Shown here: positions 1 to 12,626 of the stretch, piece by piece
Numbering within the stretch: the first letter of the stretch is position 1
Layout of the letters: every line of letters begins with the position of its first letter
NCBI RefSeq assembly: GCF_964204865.1
Contig: NC_135263.1
Coordinates: 12,941,426-13,005,425 of the forward strand
Direction of reading: 5' to 3'
From: Styela clava
Lineage: Eukaryota; Chordata; Ascidiacea; Stolidobranchia; Styelidae
Length of the DNA stretch: 64,000 nt
Program-made: the position numbers and the translations under genes
The notes under the pieces: model-generated
The model's input: only the letters and a program-made list of their open reading frames with translations
Databases searched by the model: none
What the model was told of the DNA's origin: nothing

Positions 1-159
1 GAAACTAGCTCACGAGAGATTTTGGCATACGGCATTTCTACATCCGACCTGTCTTTGCACGACTTAAGTAATAGGTATTAAGGCCACTCGCGATTAGTTT
101 TGTAGCAAGAAAACAATGAAATCGCGATAAATACTAAAGAAGATAATATTTATTTTGGT

Positions 160-388
160 ACTCCCGTAGTATGTGCACCCTGATGACGGACACCGGAACG
201 TAGTATGTGTACCAGGTTAGGGTTAGGCCATAATTTCAGGTACAAATACTACAGGAGTCATTTGGCTAGTCCCCAAACTCGTAATAGAACTGAAATAAGG
301 AAAATTGGAATAAAATTATGCCCTAACCCAAACCTGGCACACATTCTACGTTCCGGTGTCCGCCATCTTGGTGCACATACTACGGAGC
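160..388. mobile_element. MITE-like foldback element, copy 1
   Basis: About 230 bp whose two ends are long imperfect inverted repeats (about 78 bp): the left arm carries GACACCGGAACGTAGTATGT and the TTAGGGTTAGG run, and the right arm carries their reverse complement followed by CCGCCATCTTGGTGCACATA. A second copy with the same order of motifs is at 35597-35832. This is the structure of a non-autonomous DNA transposon. The TTAGGG-like run is part of the element and not a telomere. No target-site duplication was clear by eye. Confidence 0.7.
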
Positions 389-3300
389 GCCTTCATTTCA
401 TCGTTTTTGTTAGGGTTACATGTAGCTCACGGTGGAATGATGAAAATCAGCCAGGCGCGCAGTCAGGATTTTCGAAAGGGGGTGTTTCAAAACCGAAAAT
501 TTCATTCCCTTATGAAACAGTCGCCGCGATTACGCGCTCGTTAAAAAGGCCGAGTTTTTCAGCGTATACCAAATTTTCTCTCCAGTAAAATATTCATTTC
601 ATGACAGCTACGAGAATCTAAAACTTTCTCCTATATTGATATAATTTTGTGTCCAACGTAACTCGCGGTTACGTCTTCTTGCGTCAAAATATAAACATTA
701 TTAGTCTGAAATACCACTCAATCTTTTGATGTAAAAATATGAGATAAACATGCCTAATTGTATTTAGTTTCGATTGATTGTATAATAACTCCCAGCGAAT
801 TTCAATTCCGGGCAAAAATAAAGTAATTATTATCGTTGTCGTGAAATAATTGTTGTGATTCAGGGAGAATAAACACAAACTAAAAGCACGCGGTATTTGC
901 GACTTTTTCAGTTTTCCAAAAATTTGAAAGGAGGGGGTGATTGACTGCACACGCTTATCTACACCGATTTTGGGTACAGATTTCGGCCTCTCGTCGATTG
1001 CATTTAAATATATATTGCATGTTTTTTCAATGAATTTGTCGATTTGTTATTTTTTGTTCAATTGTAGAATGTTTTCGCACTACGAAAATAAATATTTGAA
1101 TATGGCTCAAATCGCTTGGCGTGCCATGAAAAATCTTCTCGCGTGCCAGGGGTTGCCGACCCCTGGTCTAGTGAGACAAGGTGACTCATATCAACACAAT
1201 GATAAAATATATACGACGTACATGAATGTACTATTCCGAGCCAAGGACGAATCCAACTTTCTTTCATGAACAGGGGTAAACGGAATCGATTTGAGTTACA
1301 TTAACATTATATACTCGAAACGTCCATCTTGATTCAAACAATCTTTTATTTGAAAATTAAAAGTGGGATTTTATCGTTTATTCAGAGAATTTACATAATT
1401 ATCAACAAGCCGTATTTTTGAGTTGCTGCTGCAACATGATGGCGAATTTATGATTTTTAATATATACAGCTTTAATAGACGTATTTATGTCACGGTTCTT
1501 CATTGCTATTTCAAATCTTTCTCTTGCTCAGAATTATATTCGGGTTCCAAGTTTTTGCCGTTTAGTCGTTTCTAGGTTCGAACCATCTAAATTAGCTGAT
1601 TCAAGTATCTGAGAAGGTGACGAATTCAAGTCGGGTCAATGAATTGAAGCTACCCAATACTGCTTCCTATATTTACATTAAAAGCATCAAAAGTTGCGAG
1701 AAACTGTAAAATACTTATATGAAAATATCTCATAAACATCATCAAAATGGGGAACTGGGCTAATGTGTGTGTGTGTGTAATATGAAAGTATGACGCTTTT
1801 ACCAAATAAAGTCCTTTGCTATTAATAACAAACTTTTTGTCCCAACCGCCAATTGAGCAAAACGATCCATAAATGCACCGCCTAGTGTTTTTTGTATTCA
1901 TGTATTCCGCCGAGCGAGTACTAATAACGGGTGGCACAAGCATGGATATCCGTACATAGGGCATTTCTCATCATGCGATGGAAATCAAATTTTGAAGTGG
2001 CTTCAAATCGATGTTATCTGACTGCTGGAGTTGAATGTAAAGTGCAATGGTTATCATTACAACTATATAATATAGTCTAGTAAATGAACCGATCATTGTT
2101 TGTTATATTTCAGTACATAGCTTGTAGAATTTAATAAAGTTTTCTCGTTTAAATTTTATCAGTGATCTTGAATACATGAAAAAAATAAGGTTGAATTCGG
2201 TAATGATGTTTGGTCGTTTGTTGAAATAAGTTTAATTTCATTCTGTTTTGATTGTAGGAAAGATACATCAGACATGTACAGTCAATAATTCTACGCCAAA
2301 AAGCGTCGTGATATGAGTAAAATTTAGTTTTATGAAAATGTAAAACACAAAAATGTTATCTAACCATAAGTTTCAACATTTATAAACGGATAAAAAATGC
2401 TCAAAAATGACTAAATGCAATAAAGTGGCAGGCAGGTTAAATGGAAGTGAGGAACAGATCAAATTGAATGGCATTTACTCAAGTTGAATCTAGTTGGTAG
2501 AGATCTCAGGAATTGCATATGCTGGTCAGTAATTAAATTATGAATGAATGGCAAAATGGAAACTTCAGTCTAACATAGGCGTCAGGTTGAGCTTTGCGAT
2601 GTGCTATAGTTATATTGAAGAAATAAAGGATTGAAGCGTGTCACACCACCGTTGGTTGGATATAGATAGTGAACTCATTGTACGATCCTCGTATCAAACA
2701 TCGAGAATTGTATCCGTAACACGTATCTGAATCGTTTCACAATCATTTCGAGAGTTAGGGCAATTGCCAATTTCTGAACACCATCAAACTTTGGGATTAA
2801 ACGAGTCTCAGAAAAAAACATGAAAAAATAAAACAAGGGCGTTTGGGAAACACTTTTATCTCAAACCATTAAAATTTAAAGGTGATTGATTCGATATTCG
2901 AAAGTATTTTGTCTCAACAATAAAATGAGAAGGAACGATCAATACGTCAACTTCGAAACCAATGTCTGAATCAATAAGTACAAGATACTTTCTATCTAAT
3001 GTTTTTTTTTTAATTTCGATGCTTCCGAGCAAAATTCAGATGTGCGTATTGAGTTGGTGTAAATGTATTTTGGGGCATTTCGATTTGACTTGGATTGTTT
3101 CTGAAATATTGTATTTGAATATCCTCGTCCTCGGACTAACTAGAAGCAAAGACCCCTGCAAAGTGCCATGTGAAATGTGCCCCCGTTATCACTGAACTGT
3201 TATTTTTTTTTTTGCTTTTAAACCAGCCCATTATCAGAAATGACTTGTGGAGTGACATTAACCTTCTAGTCTTTGTATTATTGAAGGTCTCATATTTTCA

Positions 3301-3898
3301 ATAAATTTCAATTCAAATAAAGTTTTTTTTTCTCGCACAAATCCGAATGAGTAAGAGCAACGACTGTAAGAGCTAGTAAAATGGTACGACTAAAAAGGTA
3401 TCTATACCAACAGTTCCAATTTCTAAACTCTCTACCTCAACCTATTGAATAATGTTAGGAAAATATATGTATTCCTCTACAAGGCATCATTTTCGATACT
3501 TGAAGCACTGGAAGGTCGGATTTAGTACAGAAATTTTTTCCTTTCTCAGAAATTTGTTTCTATGAAGTGTTTACGTTATCGTTGCCAAAAAAAATCACAC
3601 ATAGAGTCATTCAAAAGTGAGGGAATACTACTGTGAATGACCATCGTTTTTCTATACTACTAAATTATGTTACATCCCAAAAAGGGGGAAATTTAGTTTA
3701 CCCGTACGCGAGCCAGGGATTTACGATAGAAATAATTATTTGGCAACCGTTCAACTATAAGGTAAGCGAATCTCGAATCTAATGTAACTGTCACGAGTGT
3801 TTGTTTGTGGGTAAACGCACAACTTTTCAGGAATTCAGTACATTATGGATATTAAATAGGCATCATAAATCATAGCACTGGGGAACATGCAGTGCAGC

Positions 3899-3920
3899 AA
3901 GAGAGAGAGAGAGAGAGAGC
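3899..3920. repeat. (GA)n microsatellite
   Basis: A run of about ten alternating GA units, directly visible, in gene-free DNA. Confidence 0.85.
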
Positions 3921-6900
3921 TCAACAGTGGCATCAAGCGACATAAATAAAGCATTAATAATGACGTCATAAATATCATTTTACAACGGGTGCGTAAATCT
4001 TATTTTAATAAATTCGTCACTGAAATTTTAAAAATTTTAAAGGCGTTTTTCGTCGACTAAGAATGAAAAGTTACATTATTACTTACTTTACTGGCGACTT
4101 TGTTTTATCATTTTATTATATACAATCCCAACAAGTTAAAGTTACTAATCGAAGTGTTAAAAACGTAAAACATTAAGAATCAGTTGAAATAACTCTGAAA
4201 CACAGATCAAATATGAATAACAGACTTGCTCGTCTATATGGAATGAGTCAAAAGTATTTAGTTTCTTCGCGAATGTTGCAATATTAATGTCGTTTTGTTT
4301 ACTTAAGCCCTATTGACCGCATCGTTTTACGAGTCTACGGACGAAGAGTGATATGAGAATTACAAATATTAGTTCTGAATTCGTGGAACTGACTTATCAC
4401 GTATAGTGTATGAATGATCAGTTGAGGTATAGCTAAGTACAGTATCACTCAAGTAAATTTAATTTCGCGTTAAAAGGTTCATTACGTCGTTTCAAAAAGC
4501 GTTGTTGCGTTTTACGTTATGATTAAATTGAAGTATCCAGCTCAATTTCAACGCAATACAGTGTCGAAGGATAAATAGTGTTTAGTATCATGGTAACTAG
4601 CAGAGGTTTTGTTATTAGCTTTCACTTTGGTAAATCTATACGTTAGGGTAAAATCAACTTTAAGCATTATACTGGGTCGTTCCTCTTTAATTCGAGTTTA
4701 CGCGTAAAATTCTGAAAACATATTCAAATGTGACGATTTTCCAGTTCCAGTACTGTCGCGATTTAGTATAATACATGTATATGTATATGATTCGATGTGT
4801 TTAAATATTAAATTCCACAAAATCACATATAAATATGACGCGTAATTCCATATAGCAAAGGTATGGCAAATATTATATACTGAGAAGTTCATAATACAAC
4901 AGCAATGCGTACAAAAATATTGTTTTATTCGGTAACTATAATAACCCACCACCATTTACTGCTATTTTATGTTCATCGTGCAGCCCATAAGAATTTAGAA
5001 AAATAAATATTGAAATTTACCATGTTTTAGAGTAATTTAGACGTTCTGGTATGAAATTGTGACGTCAATTTTTATTGGCGTCCAAGTTTGTATGAAATTT
5101 TACTCAATCAGTTATTACATCGCTCCATGATAATGATTTACTTTGTATGCCTGTATTCATTTTACCGTTCCAATTTTCACAATACAAAGAAATTGTATGG
5201 CAAATGATATTTATCCTTGTATGAATCACATATGAATCATACATTGTTCTTTTATTCCGATGATTTGAATATTTACTAGTAAAATATTAATATAAAGCAT
5301 CTCATTTATATCCAGTGTTTGTTATCCTGTGGGAGGCAAGATCAATATCATTAGTCCAAAAACGAATACACTCCTGTTTGAATAATGGCTATGTTCGAAA
5401 TTTTTTATAGAAATCAGTAATGAAACAATGAAACGGAAATGTTGCCGTGTTTCGTTATCTCCCATTGCTCACAATTATATTTCAATGTGAATAACATGAA
5501 TATATAGGGAAGGTAGAATAGCACATAATTGTTAACTATTCAATTTGAAGTTATGGTTTATTGTAATTAGAAATCAGCCAAGAAATAGTTATATATGTAT
5601 AACAGTTTATGAGCTATCACCAAAATTATGCCAACCGCAAGCTTTAAACTGAAGTTAGCATAAAAACTGACAAGAGGGTTCAAACATGGTAGTTGCCGCC
5701 GACGACGATTGATGCCATAATTTCCATTTGAGAAACATAGATAACAAGTCGAAGGGAAATCCACGATGCGGAACAAGTCTATAACCTTTTAGACTTACCA
5801 AAATATTTTTCAGTTTAGTTAAATTTTAAAGTTATATAAAGGCGTATCAGGAGTTGAAATTGAGGATTACTTCGAAATATATATAATACATACAACCCTA
5901 ATTCTTGGTCTAGAGAGTGAAATAATGTCGAATTGTATTGATATAGTGATTTATACGAAAAATTATTTATGTCATTTTTGTACATTTTCTAAATTCAATT
6001 TTTTTACATCGTATTTGTATGTATATATCAGTGTCGTAAAGTTGTAATCCTCAAATAGTTTATATTGGAATTGCGGCGATCTTGTCACAATGCTATGTTG
6101 TTTTTACAACGCAAATTCAAAATTCTTTTGTGTAGGGATACGTATTGGTATATAATCGAAGCATTTCATTTCAAACAGTCAATATACGCAGAATATTAAT
6201 ACATGATTTGCCATATTATTGGCCTCGAAAGTTACGCTGTTGGTCAGGTTAGTTTGGAAATTGAAGTGAATTTTTATGTAGCATTCTGAGATTGTAAAAG
6301 GCTACCGATAATGTGCTGAGTACGTACTTATAAATATCGAGGCTAAATGAAGTAATGGCAATTGGCAAAACGGTGTAATGTGTCAACGTTTCCAATTTCT
6401 ATATAAAAATACTTTATCGGGTCATGATATGGAAGGAGCGTATATATAGCAACGAGAAATTATCAAGGCGTAAAATCTAACCTAAAAATACAATGGCATT
6501 TCGATAAACACGTGGACTATCCTAACTAAACAACGATTTATACACAGGCGGGATCAAAATCGTTTCTTTATTATTCATCGAATTATTCTCTTTGTTTATG
6601 TGGTACTATTTCAGAAATAGTTCTTATCTGAAATATGTTTCGTTTTTCGATACCCTGCTGTTTCCTCAAGCAACGCTGTGATCTAATGGAATGGCTTGTT
6701 TAAGTGGGCCTACTTTCCAGACTTTATTTATATAACATCTCGACGATGTTTCTTGCTTCAAGTCGGCCCTCTCCAAACATGCCGTTCCAAAAGGTCACAG
6801 CATTGATGGGAAAAAGAAGGTTTCGTGAAGTTTTTCTCCATAGAAATTCGAATCATCTGCAAATTACATCGTTTTGTTAACACCGGTTATGCTTTATTTA

Positions 6901-9720
6901 TCCTCGACATGAACAGGTTGGTCATCATGCGCTATCGCCAAATATGTTCTACATTCTAACCTTGTGTGCTATAAGCTAAATAATAAAAGCTATATAAGAT
7001 ATAAAGCTATATCTTATCATAGATCCGGCGTTTATGGTTTTTTTAATTAACATAACAGAGGATTTCACAGCTTGATATGGCCTCAATACGACGGAGAAGA
7101 ATCGATGAATAGATTGCGATCAAACTTCATTTCGCCGGTATTGGTCAGTCAATTGCTCCGCAATCTTATTGATTGGCAGCGCATGCTCTGTTCGATCAAT
7201 AGAGAATAGTGAAGTACAAGGTACGAGGTATATGTGTTGGGAGGATAGTATGTCACAAATGTCATAGTTAGCTAGGTAGGTCACAGGAGTACAGTGAGCG
7301 CAATTTATGAAACGGAAGTCAGAATTATTGCATAACACTATTTGTATTGTCATAATTTCATTGTTGCAATTGTTTTGTTAAATGTTGTTTTTGGCACTTC
7401 CCACGCTTTTTTGTTTGTTAATTAATCGCGGTACATCCGTTGACCACAATACCAGTATAGTAGAAAATAGAAAAAAATAAAAATTATTCAGTGTGTGAAT
7501 ATGATCACTCCCAGAAGAAAATTTATGATCTTGAATGACCTTTCTATTCATATTGATATGCTTTGCTACCCCATAAACGGCGTGAAACTAAAACGTATTC
7601 GATCGATTTGACAAGGGAAATAATGAAATTTGTATGAATTAAATTAAATAAATTAGATAAAAATTAAATGAATTAGTGTATTTAGGACTTTGGATACAAG
7701 GGTTCTTATTTGTCAACCTATGCTCTAAAATCGATCATTTTCATAATGCGATGCAGAAAATAGATTCAATTAGGATTATTGCGAGTGAGACGCCGGTGCT
7801 AATGTCGGTGGACACAAATTGGATAAAATCAGCATTACTAACTGTTCACAGCCGTACAACCATGTTCATGGAATTTGCGTTTGTCTGTGTCGTCATTTGG
7901 TAGCAGTAATTATTTAACAGGTCATATAAATTCTTTGGTTTTTCATATAAACGCCACATCGCTGCGTCTTTGAAAATGAGTATACGTCGCAGAGATGTGC
8001 TGGATTACATCTAAGAAAGTGTGGTGTTATTCGACGTATAGAACAGTGCCAGACATTTCTGTTTCCTTCCTGTCAGTGACCTCAGATAGTCAAATGCATT
8101 CATCGTAATGCCATATTGTGGTTAACTGTATTATAGATATATTACCATACATTATTCTATGCACTGGAAAGAATTAACCAACGGCGAATTCACGCTTACC
8201 GTGAGGTTGCAAGTTCATTACCCCGTAAACTTGTAAACTGTTATATTTTATTGATGTTCTGTCAGTATCGGATGAAGGTAGCGGTTCAAAGTCAAGTAGC
8301 CCATATGGCGAACAGGGTTAATCTAATTTGTTAAAGCGTATTGATTGAGCAGGTTTTAGTTATTATTCACTCATATACCAAGAATATTGCCTCAGAATAG
8401 CGTTTGATAAAAGTAAGAGAAGGTGGACATAACGTTATCAAGAGGTTGAAACTCCAATATTTCAAAATAGTAATTCGCTCACATACAATACATAGTCTTC
8501 AGAACTTCATGAATATCACATAAATTTTTATTTTTTTTCAAGTGCCCACTGTAATCCTTTATTGGACAATTTGATGTCATTTGAGACTAAGACCACGATG
8601 CAGTTACGCAATCGCAGGAAAGATCTATTCAAACAATATGCCGGAGAAGTGTCGCGTAACAATATTACATACGCTCCATTGGTGGCCACGAACGACAGAT
8701 TATGACCACAATTTGTGACGCACGGGCCTAAATTAGCCCATTAAATTGCCGTTAGTATACACTGTAATAAAATGCGTCCAGCTGAGTGTTTTTTATTTTC
8801 GCAATAATGACATGGAATTGTAATGGAACTAGGTCAGTAATGGAATTCATTAATAATCGACCGTAATTGTAACTATATCCACTAAATTTTTCATTCTATG
8901 ATGTGGCGAGTATAGCTCTCCACTAGCGCGGGACGTAAATTTTATATTAATTATCTGAGTTTTTATTTCGCAGCAATTACAGACTTTAGGTCCATCTGCG
9001 TACAGGTTTATTTTTTATACATGCTATATTTACTGAGCATAATAAGTTTCACTGATAACTATGTAAGAAATGAAAAGGAAACATGTTTCGGATCAGATAA
9101 GATAACATAATCTACTGCATGGATATTTGCCCATTTGGTTCTCTTTTGTTCATTTTGCGAACAAAATTTTCTATAGTCTATTCAACAAGACGTGTATTAT
9201 GTTTCGTACTGCGTTATCATGAATCTATGCTTTATAACAATAATTATAAAGGCAAATATACAAAAATGTATTGATTTAACATTAATGCTGGCTCCAGCTT
9301 ATTTTTCTGTTTCAAATTTATTTATTTCTATTTTTATTTGAGCATGCTTTCTGGCGAGAATCGATCCGCGGTCAATCTCTCTCGCCTTGTGTCGCCTTTT
9401 CTATAATATTTTATAAAGAAAATGAAAAGTATATGTTCGACGTTAAGATTCTTATTATACAGACAGCGACTTTGCATATACGTAGTGTGTGTACACATAA
9501 CATGATATCATTTGAATTATTAATTCGCCGCCTATAATGGTGGCACCAAGCCCAATACCCGTTAAATTCGATCAATGACTGAGAAAGTTATCACACATCG
9601 AACACTTTTCTGGCGTGCGCCATATAACATCCACACGAGATTCTAATACATTATTCAAGTTATAAGAATCACTTTGAAATGCCATACATTTTATATGTAT
9701 TTTATATGTATCGGGGTTTC

Positions 9721-9722
9721 AG
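9721..9722 (+). promoter_or_regulatory. Candidate 5'-leader splice or trans-splice acceptor of the LAMP-like gene
   Basis: A GGTTTCAG acceptor-like site ends 24 nt before the ATG at 9747. Comparable TTTCAG sites sit at a similar distance before three other start codons in this window (19225, 33437 on the minus strand, and 45423). It may accept a spliced leader, as is common in tunicates, or end a short 5' UTR intron. A minimal upstream ATG-TAG lies between this site and the start. Confidence 0.4.
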
Positions 9723-9746
9723 CAATGTAGTATAAAACAATGCAAC

Positions 9747-12360
9747 ATGCTAAGGACAAAAATTTCCCTTACTGTGAGGTTTTTTGCAAGCATCGTTTTA
9801 TTGGGACATTGTGTGCGATCCAACAAAGATATAAATGAAAAAGAAGACACACTACATGTTTACAAAATCGAAGACTATGACTTTGAAAACACCAAAATTA
9901 AGAAAATATGTCTGGTAGCACAGTTCAACGCTACATTGGAAATAACAAGAAGGTTTGTTTTGAATTTAATGTATCATAATTTTCAAATGTTATGTTGTTT
10001 TTGAAACTGCAAATCCATGATAATCTAAATTCTGAACCGATGATCTCGGGACTATATGAGACTTTTAACTCTGCCTGAGCACAAGGGTTTTAAAACTTTC
10101 ACCTAGCTGCGTATCTACATCAATACCGAGTAAACACGCGATTCCCCCAAGTATTTTCATGCTTATAGTGAACAATTTGGTTGTTCTGAAAGCGTACTCC
10201 ATTGAAAGACATTTTCACAAGATATAAAATTGATCCAATCACAATAAAGCATGTGAACGGCATCAAATTATTTAATAATTTAAAAAAAAATTTGGTTTAA
10301 ATTTTGAAACGTTTATTTATTGAGCTCTTTAATTCTATTTCTCACAAAAACCTGGAATTTGTTCAAAATTTTGTTGGCCATAAAATAAGTAATTCTGTTT
10401 GCCAGACTAAAAGTACAACAGAGACACTATATGCACACTTGTTGGGCGATGTCATCAGATGTGACCTCTTCAAAATATTTTTCAGATCAAAACAAATCAT
10501 GCTCAAAACACAAATTATATCCGAAATGTGATCATTGGTATTATATTAATTTAATTGTAATATTAATACATTATATATATATGTTCGTTTAAAGGTGAAA
10601 ATAAAGTGCATGTATGATTTGGAATACAGACTGCATATAGGAAAGTTTGTCAAAACTACTTTCTAAAATGCTCTCAACACGTGCAGTTTGCGAGATATAT
10701 CGGGTATACTTCAATCCATATTATTGTAATTTTCAAATTTTGATTCTTAATTCCAGGATTGATAAAGAGCAACTGGTATATTATTCAGTACCGATACCTC
10801 AATATGGCGACACAACTGGAAGCTTTTGCAACAAAAATTTCAATTCGGAATTTAAGCTGAAGTTTTCTAAAGGCTCAATAGACATGAATTTTTACAGGAA
10901 AACGAAACCTATTGCAGATTACACTGAGACGACGTATTGTGACCAGTAAGGCACTGTTATTATCAGTAATCGTTTATTTCTAATTTTAATTTACCAAAGT
11001 AAAAAAACACCCTCATATATTTTAATCATAAAATTCTTAACGAATTATACTTCATTCTAAATAATATTTGTGATCAATTTCTAAACGTAAGGTGATAGAT
11101 ACTTCTTGAAGGTTTTATGTGTTTCAATGATTAGTATTGTTACTACACAGTAAATAGGCATTGGCTTTGAGGCATGGCATGGAAACAAACATTATCGCTA
11201 TTAGTATATCCTAGTTAATTCACAATATTATAGCTGAAAATGGTTTTAGTAATTTAAAATTCGAATCAATTTGTTTTATTTATACTATATTTCAGTTGTG
11301 ATTATGGAACATGGAATCTCTCCAGACTGTCAGCTATGGCTAAAGTGGAATCTGGGTATACAATACAGGCTTCACTAGTACCCGAAACATTACGAAACTA
11401 CGCGAAGGAACTCACGGACGGAATAGACATCAAGAGAGCTTTCAAATGCGAGCAGTCCGATAGGATCACTGTTATCCCCCTAGATGTGATAAACGTCTTT
11501 AATTCTTCGAATCACAACCAACACATAGACCCTAAAATGTGGCACGTCAACCTGAAATTTTACTTTATTCAAGTTCAGCCTTTTCTTGTACGATACGGCC
11601 ATTTCTTCGATCCATATTTGTGCAGGTAGGCCCATTATATTATATCCCCACGCGCTTTTTTTACATTTTCTAATTAAGTACATATACAGCTATTTAATGG
11701 ATACACCAACTACAACTGTGTTACAAATATCAATAGGTATGTCACCGGTATTTCAGAATATGTACCAGACTACTTTCAATCCGCCATACTTATACCTTCC
11801 GACCAAAGTTATCCTCTATGTCTATATGGCGTTTGTCGCCTCCATAGTTATCACTTGCAATAGTTCACGAGGAACCCTCGTGCGGTTCATTGTTTTGCAA
11901 TTATTACTTGTGCCTCATGACGGATACTCTAAATTCTAAATGAAGTATATCTTATATTTATATGAGGTGTAATCAATATTTGTTCTGCACGAAATACATT
12001 CAATGCGAAGTGCTTATGATATATATAATGATGATGAAAAAATCCCCCAAAAAACATACGAATTTTCCTATAATGTACATACATAAATCTACAGATACTT
12101 TTCATTACAGGAGTATTACCGGTAGCCTGATGCTGATCATCATCCTTCCTCTAATATATTTTTTCGTGTTCATCCTTTTCTATCGAATAAAAGCAGCACA
12201 TGGCTGCCCACCGTCCTGCTGTTCAAAAAACGACGGGAAAAAGCATCTCAGCTCTGAAAGTGAAATCTGTATGGAAGAAGAAAGTACAAATATTATGTCA
12301 AATGATTATAGTACTATTCAATTTGGCCTAACAAGTATGGATTCGTCGGTGGCTTACTGA
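9747..12360 (+). CDS. LAMP-family-like type I membrane glycoprotein
   Basis: Four exons: 9747-9952, 10757-10945, 11296-11625 and 12111-12360. All junctions are GT-AG and the joined frame is open for 324 aa. Residues 1-22 form a signal peptide. The luminal part starts a LAMP-like domain at KICLVAQFNATLEI and has cysteines 55, 93, 130, 133, 183 and 241; C55 and C93 enclose 37 residues, close to the spacing of the first disulphide loop in LAMP domains, and the last loop contains VQPFLV just before its final cysteine, like the VQAF region of LAMPs. A membrane segment spans about 246-266. The 58-residue tail is longer than in vertebrate LAMPs and contains Y308-S-T-I311, a YXXphi sorting signal, 13 residues from the end. 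Expected role: an endolysosomal or vesicle membrane glycoprotein. The family call rests on pattern recognition; LAMP1/2, LAMP5/UNC-46 or a CD68-like branch cannot be separated. Confidence 0.68.
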
Positions 12361-12620
12361 CGAAATTATCAAAGTTGTACATGCAAACTGTGAAGGTTCA
12401 GAACTGATGATATTCGCCGTAGCTATCAGTATTCTGATATTATATACAGCTCAACGAATCCAAGGGATATTTATTAGGCACCATTACATATGTGTGTAGG
12501 CCTACATGTTGAACAAAATGAAAAAGTATATCCGTTTGTCAGTAAGCGACTTTGGCAAGTGTAACGTTTCCGGAATAAAAAGGTATCGAGGCAATAAATC
12601 TCACCTTTTTTCATACAAAT

Positions 12621-12626
12621 AATAAA
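12621..12626 (+). terminator. Poly(A) signal of the LAMP-like gene
   Basis: AATAAA about 260 nt after the stop codon at 12358-12360, followed by a T-rich stretch. It is the best-placed canonical signal; other AATAAA words nearby could be used instead. Confidence 0.45.

Larger units (their letters stand above)
1..9746. other. Long gene-poor stretch
   Basis: No open reading frame here is long enough, or flanked by convincing splice sites in a continuing frame, to support a gene. The stretch is AT-rich and holds a terminal-inverted-repeat element near its left end (160-388), a short GT tract around 1763-1779 and a GA tract at about 3899-3920. The remaining sequence looks like unremarkable intergenic DNA or introns of a gene whose exons lie outside the window. 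Confidence 0.5.

Noticed and set aside
205..588. Open frame of 127 codons at the left end
   Set aside because: Mostly lies in the foldback element at 160-388; a chance frame within repeat DNA.
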